Source of the DNA: JASGCK01 sp031538565 | GTDB taxonomy: Bacteria > Pseudomonadota > Gammaproteobacteria > Burkholderiales > Burkholderiaceae_C | NCBI GenBank assembly: GCA_031538565.1 | Contig: JAVKLS010000032.1 | Span: 1 to 64,000, forward strand | DNA: 64,000 bases | Direction: 5' to 3' | Part shown: positions 50,286 to 59,935 of the stretch, piece after piece | How positions within the stretch are numbered: the first letter of the stretch is position 1 | Layout of the letters: the number at the start of each line of letters is the position of its first letter | Notes under the pieces: model-generated | The model's database searches: none | The model's input: the letters and a program-made list of their open reading frames with translations, nothing else | What the model was told of the DNA's origin: nothing | Program-made: the position numbers and the translations under genes

Positions 50286-51788
50286 ATGAAGCAAACGCTT
50301 GCCAATCAACGCATTCTCGTCCTCGGGCTTGGTATTTCGGGGTTGGCGATGGCGCGTTGGTGTTTGCGTTTGGGTGCGGCTGTGACGGTGGTCGATACGC
50401 GCTCCGATCCGCCTGCGCTGCCTGTTTTACAAGCGCTTGTCGCAGCTGGCAGCGCGATTAACTTTCAATCGCAAGTCTTTGCGGCGGATTTAATTGAAGG
50501 CTCCAACGTTTGCGCCGTTTTTAAAAGTCAAGGTCTTAGCCCTGCCGCTGTGGCTCCTGTGTGGCGTGCCGCCAAATCCAGCGGATTGTGGGTTGGCAAC
50601 GAGTTGACGCTTTTTAATCATGCGCTTGACGAGCTTAAAAGCACGCACGGCTACGCACCCAAAGTGCTTGGCATCACAGGCACAAACGGCAAAACAACCG
50701 TGACTTCACTAACGGGTCAGTTGGTAGCTCGCGCAGGTAAAAGCGTGGCAGTGGCGGGCAATATCGATCCTGCGCTGCTAGACACATTGGCGCTGCATTT
50801 AGATGCGCAAGCGCAAAACCAAACGCCACTGCCCGAGGTCTGGGTGCTGGAGTTGGCTAGTTTTCAATTAGATGAGGTTGAGGACTTCAAACCAACGGCG
50901 GCTACCGTGCTCAATCTCACGCAAGATCATTTGGATTGGCATGGCTCGATGCAGGCTTATGCCCAATCCAAAGAAAACATTTACGGTTTTGCCAGCGGCA
51001 AGAGTTGCAAAGCCCAAACGCAAATCCACGTCACCAGCGGCAGACCCACACGTGTCGAGGAATATGGCATTGAGTCAGTCGCAGGGATGCCTTGGTTAGT
51101 GCGCGCCGTGCCCGAGTCAGATGAGCCACCCGCGCGCGCGCGCAAAGGCGAGGCGCCGCCGCCCACACCGTTTAGCATTCAGCGCCTCATGCCCGCAGAC
51201 GCACTACGAATTCGCGGCGCGCACAATCGAACCAATGCGCTCGCGGCTCTGGCGTTAGCTGCGCGTGCAGGCTGCGCGATAGCGCCCATGCTCTACGGCT
51301 TGCGTGAGTACCGAGGCGAGCCACACCGCATGGAGTCAATTGCCATTCAAAACGAAGTGGAATACATCGACGACAGCAAGGGCACCAACGTGGGCGCAAC
51401 CGTGGCAGCACTCACTAGCCTAGGCGCGGACAATGCGGGGCGTTTGGGTGATAAAAAAATCATCGTAATTTTGGGCGGCGATGGCAAAGGGCAAGACTTT
51501 TCGCCTCTGCTCTCGCCCGTTGATTGGTTCGTGCGCCACGCGGTGCTAATTGGCAAAGACGCCGCACACATCGAAGCGGCCTTGCAAAGCGCAGTAAATG
51601 TGGGCTTGCACCATGCAAGCGATTTACCCAGCGCCGTTGTCCAATGCGCGGCACTGGCTGTCCGTGGTGATGTGGTATTACTCTCGCCCGCCTGCGCATC
51701 GCTGGATATGTTTCAAGACTACAAGCACCGTGCCGCAGTGTTTGCCTCCAACGTGCAAAATTTAATGCGCGACGAGGGCAACGTATGA
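50286..51788 (+). CDS. murD: UDP-MurNAc-L-alanine:D-glutamate ligase MurD
   Basis: A 500-residue Mur ligase. It has VLGLGISGLAMARWCL at the N-terminus, the ATP loop LGITGTNGKTTVTSLTGQL, LELASFQLDEVEDFKPTAATVLNLTQDHLDWHG and DDSKGTNVGATVAAL. It is longer than the approximately 440-residue E. coli enzyme because of a Pro/Arg-rich insertion around residues 280-300 (PESDEPPARARKGEAPPPTP). It is the only cluster member here separated by a few bases from its upstream gene. Confidence 0.96.
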   Translation: MKQTLANQRILVLGLGISGLAMARWCLRLGAAVTVVDTRSDPPALPVLQALVAAGSAINFQSQVFAADLIEGSNVCAVFKSQGLSPAAVAPVWRAAKSSGLWVGNELTLFNHALDELKSTHGYAPKVLGITGTNGKTTVTSLTGQLVARAGKSVAVAGNIDPALLDTLALHLDAQAQNQTPLPEVWVLELASFQLDEVEDFKPTAATVLNLTQDHLDWHGSMQAYAQSKENIYGFASGKSCKAQTQIHVTSGRPTRVEEYGIESVAGMPWLVRAVPESDEPPARARKGEAPPPTPFSIQRLMPADALRIRGAHNRTNALAALALAARAGCAIAPMLYGLREYRGEPHRMESIAIQNEVEYIDDSKGTNVGATVAALTSLGADNAGRLGDKKIIVILGGDGKGQDFSPLLSPVDWFVRHAVLIGKDAAHIEAALQSAVNVGLHHASDLPSAVVQCAALAVRGDVVLLSPACASLDMFQDYKHRAAVFASNVQNLMRDEGNV

Positions 51789-52951
51789 GCCGCTCAGTCA
51801 ATCCAACCTACGTTCAAACCGAAGGGGTCGATCAAACCTTGATTTGGATTGTGGCTACGCTTTTATTGTGGGGACTGGTGATGGTGTACTCCACCACCAT
51901 TGGTATGCCCGACAACCCCAAATTTGCCAAGTACACGCATTTTTATTTTTTAAACCGCCATGTGCTCGCGATTGGTCTTGCCCTAGCCTGTGCGGCGGTT
52001 GTTTACCGCATCCCCATGACGCTGTGGGATCGCACTGCGCCATACATTTTTATAGCGTCTTTGGCTTTGCTAGTTTTGGTGTTGATTCCGCACATCGGCA
52101 TCGTGGTCAACCGTGCGCGGCGCTGGTTGCCGCTGGGCGTCATGCAGTTTCAACCTTCGGAGCTTGCCAAACTGGCTACCTTGCTCTACGCCGCTAACTA
52201 CATGGTACGAAAAATAGCGCTGCGCGAAAACTTTTTTCGTGCCATTTGGCCTATGGCTACTGCGGTGGCAGCCGTGGGCGGACTACTGCTTGCCGAGCCT
52301 GACATGGGCGCTTTTGTGGTGATTGCCGTCATCGCCATGAGCATTCTATTTTTGGGCGGCGTCAATGCGCGGATGTTCTTTTTAATTGGTTTTATTTTGC
52401 TACTCACTTTTGTGTGCATGGTGGCATTTAATGAGACTCGCAAAGAGCGTTTTCTCGCATTCCTAAACCCTTGGGATGCTGAAATTGCGCTGGGCAAAGG
52501 CTATCAACTCACACACGCCTTGATCGCACTGGGCCGCGGGCAACTTGTGGGCGTAGGACTTGGTGGCAGCATAGAAAAAATGCACTGGCTGCCCGAAGCG
52601 CACACCGACTTCATGCTTGCCGTCATCGGTGAGGAGTTTGGTCTTGTGGGCGTGCTCTTGGTGCTGGGTTTGTTTTTTTGGATGGTTAAAAAAATGATCC
52701 TTATTGGCAGAAAAGCCATTGATATGAATCGCCTCTTTGCAGGTCTTGTGGCGCAAGGTGTGGCTATTTGGATGGGGTTTCAAATGCTGATTAACGTCGC
52801 GGTCAATGTGGGCGCAATGCCCACCAAGGGATTGACCCTGCCACTCATGAGTTACGGCGGATCGGCACTTTTATTTAACTTGATCGCCATTGCGATTGTG
52901 CTGCGCGTGGACAAAGAAAACCACCAAATGACTAGCGGGAGGTCTGCATGA
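51785..52951 (+). CDS. ftsW: Septal peptidoglycan glycosyltransferase FtsW
   Basis: A 388-residue SEDS-family membrane protein with about ten helices. Typical segments are RRWLPLGVMQFQPSELAKLATLLYAA, LLLAEPDMGAFVVI, QLTHALIALGRGQLVGVGLGGSIEKMHWLPEAHTDFMLAVIGEEFGLVG and MPTKGLTLPLMSYGGSALLFN. It polymerises septal glycan strands with FtsI. ATGA overlaps on both sides. Confidence 0.96.
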   Translation: MSRSVNPTYVQTEGVDQTLIWIVATLLLWGLVMVYSTTIGMPDNPKFAKYTHFYFLNRHVLAIGLALACAAVVYRIPMTLWDRTAPYIFIASLALLVLVLIPHIGIVVNRARRWLPLGVMQFQPSELAKLATLLYAANYMVRKIALRENFFRAIWPMATAVAAVGGLLLAEPDMGAFVVIAVIAMSILFLGGVNARMFFLIGFILLLTFVCMVAFNETRKERFLAFLNPWDAEIALGKGYQLTHALIALGRGQLVGVGLGGSIEKMHWLPEAHTDFMLAVIGEEFGLVGVLLVLGLFFWMVKKMILIGRKAIDMNRLFAGLVAQGVAIWMGFQMLINVAVNVGAMPTKGLTLPLMSYGGSALLFNLIAIAIVLRVDKENHQMTSGRSA

Positions 52952-54057
52952 CGGCAACTCGCACAGCGCTCATCATGGCGGGCGGCACGGGGGGGCATAT
53001 CTTTCCAGGTCTGGCCGTCGCGCACGCCTTGCTGGGAAGGGGCTGGCGCGTGGCGTGGCTGGGCGGAACGGGAACGCCTGCAAAGCCCAGCATGGAGTCC
53101 GAACTCATTCCCGCGCAAGCTGCGCAAGGCGTCGCTATCGCGTTTGAAGCCATTACGTTTGGTGGATTGCGCGGCAAGGGACTCGTCGCCAAATTTCTCT
53201 TACCCCTCAAGCTTGCCAAGGCACTGTGGCAAAGTCACCTTGTGCTCAGGCGCGTGCGCCCCGACGTTGTCATTGGCATGGGTGGCTACGTCAGCTTTCC
53301 TGCGGGGCTGATGGCGCGGCTTCACCGCATTCCGCTTGTGCTGCACGAGCAAAACGCCATCGCAGGACTTGCGAATAAAGTGCTGGCGCGTTTTGCTTGT
53401 CACGTGTTTACCGCTTTTCCTGATGTGCTCACCACCGAGTCGAGCCGCACGCAGTGCATTGGCAATCCACTGCGAACAGCCTTCTGCAACCAAGCTTCGC
53501 CCGCCGACCGATTTGCCAATCGCACAGGCGTTTTGCAATTGCTGGTTGTGGGCGGAAGCTTGGGCGCAAAAGGATTGAACGAGCTTGTGCCCAAGGCGCT
53601 GGCACTCATCCCTCTTGACCAGCGTCCACGCGTCACGCATCAAAGCGGCGCGGCGCAGCTGGACGATTTACAAGCTAATTATTTGCGCGTCAATGTGGCG
53701 GCTACTTGCACCGCTTTTATCAACGACACAGCCTCTGCTTATGCCAGTGCCGACATCGTCATCGCCAGAAGCGGCGCTTCCACCGTAACGGAAATTGCCG
53801 CTGTGGGCGCGGCCGCGCTGTTTGTGCCATTCCCTTTTGCTGTGGACGATCATCAAACCACCAATGCCAAATATCTAGTGGATGCGGACGCCGCATGGAT
53901 AGAGCAGCAAGCAGATTTGCATCCACAAATGCTTGCAGATTTTTTGCAAACCCGCACACGCGAAGACTTGCTTGCCAAAGCGCAGTTTGCACGCAGCATG
54001 GCAAAAACAAACGCCGTGAACATCATCCTGCAAACCTGCGAGGAACTTGTGTCATGA
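52948..54057 (+). CDS. murG: UDP-GlcNAc:lipid I N-acetylglucosaminyltransferase MurG
   Basis: A 369-residue GT28 glycosyltransferase that makes lipid II at the inner face of the membrane. It has ALIMAGGTGGHIFPGLAVAHAL at the start, GMGGYVSFPAGLMA, LVLHEQNAIAGLANKVLARFA, VVGGSLGAKGLNELVP and DIVIARSGASTVTEIAAVGAAALFVPFPFAVDDHQTTNA, the donor-binding signature. Overlaps ftsW and murC by 4 bp each. Confidence 0.96.
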   Translation: MTATRTALIMAGGTGGHIFPGLAVAHALLGRGWRVAWLGGTGTPAKPSMESELIPAQAAQGVAIAFEAITFGGLRGKGLVAKFLLPLKLAKALWQSHLVLRRVRPDVVIGMGGYVSFPAGLMARLHRIPLVLHEQNAIAGLANKVLARFACHVFTAFPDVLTTESSRTQCIGNPLRTAFCNQASPADRFANRTGVLQLLVVGGSLGAKGLNELVPKALALIPLDQRPRVTHQSGAAQLDDLQANYLRVNVAATCTAFINDTASAYASADIVIARSGASTVTEIAAVGAAALFVPFPFAVDDHQTTNAKYLVDADAAWIEQQADLHPQMLADFLQTRTREDLLAKAQFARSMAKTNAVNIILQTCEELVS

Positions 54058-55472
54058 AGCACGCCATCAAACGCATCCACTTTGTAGGCGTGGGCGGCAC
54101 CGGTATGTGCGGCATTGCCGAGGTACTGTTTAATTTGGGATACATCATTAGCGGCAGCGACATGGGGCAAAACGCAGCCACAGCTCGTCTAGCAAGCATG
54201 GGTGCAACCATTGCGCTGGGGCACGCGGCTCACAACATCGCGAACGCAGACTGCATCGTGACCTCAACCGCCGTGCAACCAGACAACGTCGAAGTGCTGG
54301 CCGCCCGCGCTAAGCATATTCCCATTGTGCCCCGCGCCGTTATGTTGGCCGAGCTCATGCGCATGAAGCAAGGCATTGCGGTTGCGGGCACGCATGGCAA
54401 GACCACCACCACATCACTCATCGCCAGCATTCTTGCCGAAGCAGAGCTAGATCCCACCTACGTGATTGGCGGCAGACTCAATAGCGCAGGCAGCAACGCC
54501 AAGCTTGGCAAGGGTGATTACATCGTGGTTGAAGCGGATGAATCCGATGCGTCCTTTCTCAATCTCTTGCCCACGCTGGCAGTGATCACCAACATTGACG
54601 CCGATCACATGGAAACCTATGGGCATGACCTTGCGCGTTTGCACCAAGCTTTTTTAGACTTTTTGCACAAGATGCCGTTTTATGGTGCGGCTGTTTTGTG
54701 CGCCGACGACGCGGGCGTACAAGCCTTATTAGATAAGGTCGAGCGCCCCATTACATCGTATGGACTGAATGAGGGGGCACAAATACGCGCCGTCAATGTT
54801 CGCGCCGACAACGGGAAAATGCATTTTGTTTGCCTGCGTAAAAATGGCGTCGAGTTGCCCGACTTATCCATCACCCTCAACACCCCAGGCGAGCACAACG
54901 TGCGCAACGCCTTGGCCGCCATTGCGGTGGCAGTAGAACTAGACGTGCCAGATCACGCGATCCAAAGCGCACTTGCCAAATTTGCAGGCGTGGGCAGACG
55001 CTTCCAGCGTTACGGCGAATTCGCTTCGTCAGACGGTGGTTTTGCCACCTTGATTGACGACTACGGACATCACCCCGTGGAAATGGCAGCGACTCTGGCA
55101 GCGGCACGCGGTGCATTTGTGGGTCGCCGTTTGGTGTTGGCGTTTCAACCGCACCGCTACACACGCACACGGGATTGCTTTGAAGATTTTGTACGCGTCA
55201 TGGCCTTTGCGGATGCGCTTTTACTAACCGAGGTTTATGCCGCAGGCGAAGCGCCTATTGCCGCTGCCGATGGTCGCTCGCTCATGCACGCGCTGCGCGT
55301 GGCATCTCCCGATATGCAAGCGATTTTTGTACCCAGCATTCAAGAGTTACCTGCCGCCATCCGCAGCTTTGTTAAAAATGGCGACGTGGTGCTGTGCATG
55401 GGTGCAGGCTCTATTGGTGGGGTGTGCGGGCAAGTTGCACAAGCCGCACAGGCAACGCAGGAGGCAGCATGA
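54054..55472 (+). CDS. murC: UDP-MurNAc:L-alanine ligase MurC
   Basis: A 472-residue ligase that starts the stem peptide. It contains IHFVGVGGTGMCGIAEVLFNLGY, the ATP loop IAVAGTHGKTTTTSLIASIL, EADESDASFLNLLPTLAVITNIDADHMETYG and DDYGHHPVEMAATLAAAR. ATG at 54054 inside the murG stop is chosen; a longer frame upstream is only the shifted murG sequence. Confidence 0.96.
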   Translation: MKHAIKRIHFVGVGGTGMCGIAEVLFNLGYIISGSDMGQNAATARLASMGATIALGHAAHNIANADCIVTSTAVQPDNVEVLAARAKHIPIVPRAVMLAELMRMKQGIAVAGTHGKTTTTSLIASILAEAELDPTYVIGGRLNSAGSNAKLGKGDYIVVEADESDASFLNLLPTLAVITNIDADHMETYGHDLARLHQAFLDFLHKMPFYGAAVLCADDAGVQALLDKVERPITSYGLNEGAQIRAVNVRADNGKMHFVCLRKNGVELPDLSITLNTPGEHNVRNALAAIAVAVELDVPDHAIQSALAKFAGVGRRFQRYGEFASSDGGFATLIDDYGHHPVEMAATLAAARGAFVGRRLVLAFQPHRYTRTRDCFEDFVRVMAFADALLLTEVYAAGEAPIAAADGRSLMHALRVASPDMQAIFVPSIQELPAAIRSFVKNGDVVLCMGAGSIGGVCGQVAQAAQATQEAA

Positions 55473-56428
55473 GTGATTTATTAACTAAAGTCGCCGTGCT
55501 ATTTGGCGGAGCCTCCGCCGAGCGCGAAGTCTCGCTCATGTCAGGCGCGGCGGTTTTAAAAGCGCTGCAATCGCAAGGCATCAATGCCCACGCCTTTGAC
55601 CCAGCCCAGCGCGGTATGCACGAACTCAAACAAGAAGGATTCACCTGCGTCTTTATCGCGCTGCACGGCAGGCATGGCGAAGATGGCACGGTGCAAGGCG
55701 CATTGGAGTTGCTAGGCATCGCCTATACAGGATCGGGCGTGATGGCAAGCAGCATCGCTATCGACAAGCGCATGACCAAGCGCATTTGGGAGTCCGCTTC
55801 GCTTGCGACACCCGCTTGGCGTCTGGCAAAAAATGCCGCTCAAGTGCAAGATGCTTTTGCAGCTTTTGCAGCCAGCGGCCACCGCATGATTGTCAAACCC
55901 GCGCTGGAAGGCTCCAGCTTGGGGCTGACGCGTGTGAGTAGCACGGCGCAGTGCGCGGCCGCGTTTGCTGCCGCGTCCACGATTGACGGACAAGCTCTGT
56001 GCGAAGCTTGGATTGAAGGCGACGAAGTAACTTGCGCCGTACTGGGCAGTGACGAGGCAGCGCAGGCGCTACCGCTCATCCGCATTGCCGCACCTGATGG
56101 CAATTACGATTTTCAAAATAAGTACTACACCGATGACGTGAAATACCATGTTCCGAGCGGCTTGCCGATTGCCCAAGAGCGCGCCATCCAAAGCCTTGTG
56201 CTAAAAGCGTTTGCCGCGCTGAGCTGCCGTGGCTGGGCGCGCGCCGACGTGATGATTGACGCAAAATCGCACAAGCCGTATTTGTTGGAAATCAATACCA
56301 GCCCTGGAATGACGAGTCACTCGCTCGTGCCGATGGCGGCCAAAGCAGCGGGCGTTTCGTTTGAGCAGCTTTGCTTGCGGATTTTGCAAAGCGCCAGTTT
56401 GGATCACGCAAAGGTCGCGCAGACATGA
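55469..56428 (+). CDS. ddl: D-alanine:D-alanine ligase Ddl
   Basis: A 319-residue ATP-grasp enzyme. Features are VAVLFGGASAEREVSLMSGAAVL, ALHGRHGEDGTVQGALELLGIAYTGSGVMASSIAIDK, the phosphate loop EGSSLGLTRVS and the metal-binding end YLLEINTSPGMTSHSLVPMAA. It supplies D-Ala-D-Ala to MurF. ATGA overlaps with murC and ftsQ. Confidence 0.96.
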   Translation: MSDLLTKVAVLFGGASAEREVSLMSGAAVLKALQSQGINAHAFDPAQRGMHELKQEGFTCVFIALHGRHGEDGTVQGALELLGIAYTGSGVMASSIAIDKRMTKRIWESASLATPAWRLAKNAAQVQDAFAAFAASGHRMIVKPALEGSSLGLTRVSSTAQCAAAFAAASTIDGQALCEAWIEGDEVTCAVLGSDEAAQALPLIRIAAPDGNYDFQNKYYTDDVKYHVPSGLPIAQERAIQSLVLKAFAALSCRGWARADVMIDAKSHKPYLLEINTSPGMTSHSLVPMAAKAAGVSFEQLCLRILQSASLDHAKVAQT

Positions 56429-57288
56429 GCACGATTCACATCCGTCAGCCCTACGTGCCAAGCAGTCAGCAAGCCACTGCGCTGCCACGCGAAATTATTT
56501 GGCTACGGCGTGGCACTCTCGTTTTGTGCGTGTTATTCGTGCTCATTGTGCTGGGCGTAACGGCGCGCGCATTCGTACTTTCGCCTTGGTTTGCACTGAC
56601 CAAAATGGAGGTGACAGGTGATACGCAATTTCACAACCCCATGACTTTGCGTGTCAATGTTCTACCTAACCTTGCGGGCAGTTATTTCACAGTTAATTTG
56701 CGCACCGCACAGGCGCATTTTGAGTCACTGCCTTGGGTACGCTCTGCCGTCGTGCAGCGCGTCTTTCCTAACGCGCTAACGGCTCACCTCACCGCTCACA
56801 CGCCCGTCACGCGCTGGCGTAGTCTAGAGACACAAAAGGCAGACAGCGTCGACAGCGAAGACCCAGATTTGGAGTTTTTGCTCAACACGCAAGGAGAGAT
56901 TTTTGAAGTCGCAGGTGGACAAATGGATACCCGCAATTTGCCTGTGCTGTCAGGCCCTATCGCGGCAGCCGCACAAGTGCTAGACCTGTATCACTTACTG
57001 CAGGCGCGTTTACCCGCAGCGCTGGGTGATATCTCCATCACAGCGCTTGGCATCACGGCGCAAGGTCTGGTTAGGGCAAAACTGTCAAGCGGCGCTCAGT
57101 TAGAGCTAGGCAGCGGCAGTAATGCCGATGTGATGCGGCGCGTAGAGCGATGGCTCAAAGCGCTGCCACAAATCGTCAACAAATACAGCGTGCAAAGCTT
57201 GCAAAGCTTGGATTTGCGCTATCCAGCAGGTTTTGCCATGCGCCTGTCTGGCATTACCACTAAGCAAAAAACAAAGCAAAGCAACTAA
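56425..57288 (+). CDS. ftsQ: Cell division protein FtsQ
   Basis: A 287-residue bitopic membrane protein. A transmembrane helix lies at about 31-53 (LVLCVLFVLIVLGVTARAFVL), followed by the POTRA domain (FALTKMEVTGDTQFHNPMTLRVNVLPNLAGSYFTVNLRTAQAHFESLPWVRSAVVQRVFPNAL region) and the beta domain that contacts FtsB and FtsL. The start at MSTIHIRQPY overlaps the ddl stop by 4 bp. Confidence 0.94.
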   Translation: MSTIHIRQPYVPSSQQATALPREIIWLRRGTLVLCVLFVLIVLGVTARAFVLSPWFALTKMEVTGDTQFHNPMTLRVNVLPNLAGSYFTVNLRTAQAHFESLPWVRSAVVQRVFPNALTAHLTAHTPVTRWRSLETQKADSVDSEDPDLEFLLNTQGEIFEVAGGQMDTRNLPVLSGPIAAAAQVLDLYHLLQARLPAALGDISITALGITAQGLVRAKLSSGAQLELGSGSNADVMRRVERWLKALPQIVNKYSVQSLQSLDLRYPAGFAMRLSGITTKQKTKQSN

Positions 57289-57297
57289 GGAAATACC

Positions 57298-58527
57298 ATG
57301 GCAAAAGAGTACAAAGATTTAGTAATTGGTTTAGATATTGGCACCAGCAAAGTCATGGTTGCTGTGGCAGAAATTACAACCAGCGGCGAGCTACAGCTTG
57401 CAGGCATTGGCTTTGCGCCCACGCAGGGCATGAAGCGTGGCGTGGTTGTCAATATCGATGCCACCGTGCAAAGCATCAGCCAAGCGCTGCGCGAAGCGGA
57501 GTTTATGGCGGACTGCAAAATTTCTCGTGTGTACACGGGCATTACGGGCAGTCATATCCGAGGCACGAACTCTAAAGGCATGGTTGCCGTCAAAGACAAA
57601 GAGGTCACGCCGCTAGACGTGGCACGCGTGATGGAAACCGCTCGCGCCATTAATATCCCTAGCGATCAGCGCTTGTTGCTAGTCGAAGCGCAGGAGTTCA
57701 TCATCGACGGACAGGACGTGCGTGAGCCCATTGGCATGAGCGGCATTCGCTTAGAAGCCAACATCCACATCGTGACAGGCGCACAAAGTGCCGCCGAAAA
57801 CATCATCAAATGCGTAAGGCGCTGCGGCCTGGAAGTCGATCATTTGATGCTCAACTCCGTCGCGTCCAGCCTTGCGACGCTCACCGATGACGAGCGTGAA
57901 CTGGGCGTGGCGCTAGTGGATATTGGCGCGGGCACGACGGATGTCACCGTGTACACAGGCGGGGCGCTGCGCCACACCGCTGTCATCCCGATTGCGGGCG
58001 AGCTCATTACCAGCGACATTGCAATGGCACTGCGCACACCCACCAAAGATGCGGAAGAAATCAAATTAGAAAGCGGCAACGCCAAGCAATTGCTGGCTGA
58101 CCCCAATGCACAGGTGGAAGTGCCGGGGCTGGGTGACCGCGGTCCTCGTCTGCTCTCGCGCCAAGCGCTGGCAGGTGTGATTGAGCCGCGCGTGGAAGAA
58201 ATCTATACGCTGGTGCAACAAGCGATTCGTGACTCAGGTTACAGCGAAGTGCTGTCCTCAGGCATTGTGCTGACAGGCGGCTCTTGCGTCATGCCAGGCA
58301 TGGTGGAGCTTGGCGAGGATATTTTTTTAAAACCTGTGCGCCGCGCCGCACCGCGCTACAACGGTTTACTCGCGGACATTGTGGCGCAAGAGCGCACCGC
58401 CACCGTTATGGGATTACTAGAGGAAGCACGGCTTGCCAGAGCGCGTGGCTACAAGGCGGCGCAGCAAACCAGTACTGTCAAAAACGTGTACAGCCGAGTT
58501 GTTGATTTTTTTGCTAGCCACTTTTAA
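57298..58527 (+). CDS. ftsA: Cell division protein FtsA
   Basis: A 409-residue actin-like ATPase that tethers FtsZ to the membrane. It shows LVIGLDIGTSKVMVAVAEI, the 1C SHS2 domain, LVDIGAGTTDVTVYTGGALRHT and ILTGGSCVMPGMVELGEDIF, and ends with an amphipathic membrane-binding helix (VVDFFASHF region). AAGGA before the ATG. A 45 bp very T-rich spacer follows before ftsZ. Confidence 0.96.
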   Translation: MAKEYKDLVIGLDIGTSKVMVAVAEITTSGELQLAGIGFAPTQGMKRGVVVNIDATVQSISQALREAEFMADCKISRVYTGITGSHIRGTNSKGMVAVKDKEVTPLDVARVMETARAINIPSDQRLLLVEAQEFIIDGQDVREPIGMSGIRLEANIHIVTGAQSAAENIIKCVRRCGLEVDHLMLNSVASSLATLTDDERELGVALVDIGAGTTDVTVYTGGALRHTAVIPIAGELITSDIAMALRTPTKDAEEIKLESGNAKQLLADPNAQVEVPGLGDRGPRLLSRQALAGVIEPRVEEIYTLVQQAIRDSGYSEVLSSGIVLTGGSCVMPGMVELGEDIFLKPVRRAAPRYNGLLADIVAQERTATVMGLLEEARLARARGYKAAQQTSTVKNVYSRVVDFFASHF

Positions 58528-58572
58528 TTTTTTATTTTTACTTTTTTATTTTTTAACTTTAAGGAGCACACC

Positions 58573-59922
58573 ATGACTACCACGACAAATCTAGCGATCG
58601 ACATGATTGATGACAATTTCAATCTAGGCACACAGATCAAAGTCATCGGCGTAGGCGGTGGCGGCGGCAACGCCGTACAACACATGATTGACTCAAACGT
58701 GCAAGGCGTGGAGTTTATTTGCGCCAATACCGACGCGCAAGCTCTGTCACGCAACGCCGCGCACAAAGTGATTCAACTAGGACTTACGGGACTGGGCGCA
58801 GGTAGCAAACCCGAAAAAGGGCGCGAAGCAGCTTTGATGGCGGAAGAAGATATCCGCGCTGCAATTGCAGGCTCGCATATGCTATTTATCACCGCAGGCA
58901 TGGGCGGCGGGACGGGTACGGGCGCAGCGCCTGTTGTGGCTCGCATCGCACGCGAGATGGGCATTTTGACCGTGGGCGTGGTCACCAAACCTTTTGATTT
59001 TGAAGGTGGTCGCCGCATGAGTAACGCCGAGGCGGGTTTGGCGGAGCTAGAAGCCAATGTGGACTCACTCATCGTGGTATTGAACGAAAAATTACTGGAA
59101 GTGCTGGGCGAGGACATCAGCGAAGACGAAGCGTTTGCCTACGCCAATGATGTGCTTAAAAACGCCGTGGGCGGCATCGCAGAAATCATTAACGTCCCTG
59201 GCAACGTCAATGCTGACTTTGAAGACGTGCGCACCGTGATGGGTGAAACGGGCAAGGCCATGATGGGCACGGGCATGGCAGAAGGTGATGACCGCGCACG
59301 CCGCGCCGCCGAGGAAGCCATTGCTTGCCCGCTTTTAGAAGGTGTCGATTTGTCTGGAGCCAAAGGCGTGTTGGTGTTAATTACTGCCGCCAAAGGTTCG
59401 CTCAAGCTGTCCGAGTCGCGCCTTGCCATGAATACAATTCGCGCCTATGCCGCACCCGATGCACACGTTATCTACGGTACGGCTTGCGATGATTCATTAG
59501 CGAGCAACATCCGCGTCACCGTTGTTGCCACAGGTTTGCAGCGTAAAGACAAAAGCGGTCATGGTCACGACAAGCCGCAGCTCCAAGTACTACGCACCGG
59601 TACGGACAATGTGCCCATTCTCACCATGCCCATTTCAGGCGCTGGCGCAGTCACTACGACCACGCCGCCATCAAGCTTGGGCGTCAGCGCTGGTGGTATC
59701 CATTCTTTTGCACCCAGTATGCCCAGTATGTCTGGCAGCTATGCAGGTTACTCGCCTGCGGGAATGTCTGGCGAGTCGGGTATCGCATCATTTGATTCAT
59801 CCGATATTTCTGCTATCCAATCACGCAATCGCACGCAAGCTGCAGACAAGGTCAGCGCCATGTCTTCGGGTGGTATGGACGACTTGGAGATTCCTGCATT
59901 TTTACGCAAACAAGCGGATTAA
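58573..59922 (+). CDS. ftsZ: Cell division protein FtsZ
   Basis: A 449-residue tubulin-like GTPase forming the Z ring. It contains IKVIGVGGGGGNAVQHMI, the tubulin signature AGMGGGTGTGAAPVVA (about 111-126), NVDFEDV-like NADFEDVRTVM, and the C-terminal peptide DDLEIPAFLRKQAD that binds FtsA and ZipA-type partners. The linker is long and Ser/Gly/Met-rich (about 360-430), making the protein longer than many relatives. AAGGAG precedes the ATG. Confidence 0.97.
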   Translation: MTTTTNLAIDMIDDNFNLGTQIKVIGVGGGGGNAVQHMIDSNVQGVEFICANTDAQALSRNAAHKVIQLGLTGLGAGSKPEKGREAALMAEEDIRAAIAGSHMLFITAGMGGGTGTGAAPVVARIAREMGILTVGVVTKPFDFEGGRRMSNAEAGLAELEANVDSLIVVLNEKLLEVLGEDISEDEAFAYANDVLKNAVGGIAEIINVPGNVNADFEDVRTVMGETGKAMMGTGMAEGDDRARRAAEEAIACPLLEGVDLSGAKGVLVLITAAKGSLKLSESRLAMNTIRAYAAPDAHVIYGTACDDSLASNIRVTVVATGLQRKDKSGHGHDKPQLQVLRTGTDNVPILTMPISGAGAVTTTTPPSSLGVSAGGIHSFAPSMPSMSGSYAGYSPAGMSGESGIASFDSSDISAIQSRNRTQAADKVSAMSSGGMDDLEIPAFLRKQAD

Positions 59923-59935
59923 ATAAAATCACCGA

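Noticed and set aside
53706..54053. An N-terminal extension of MurC
   Set aside because: The extra sequence is the shifted frame of murG. The conserved MurC start lies at 54054 with an ATGA overlap.
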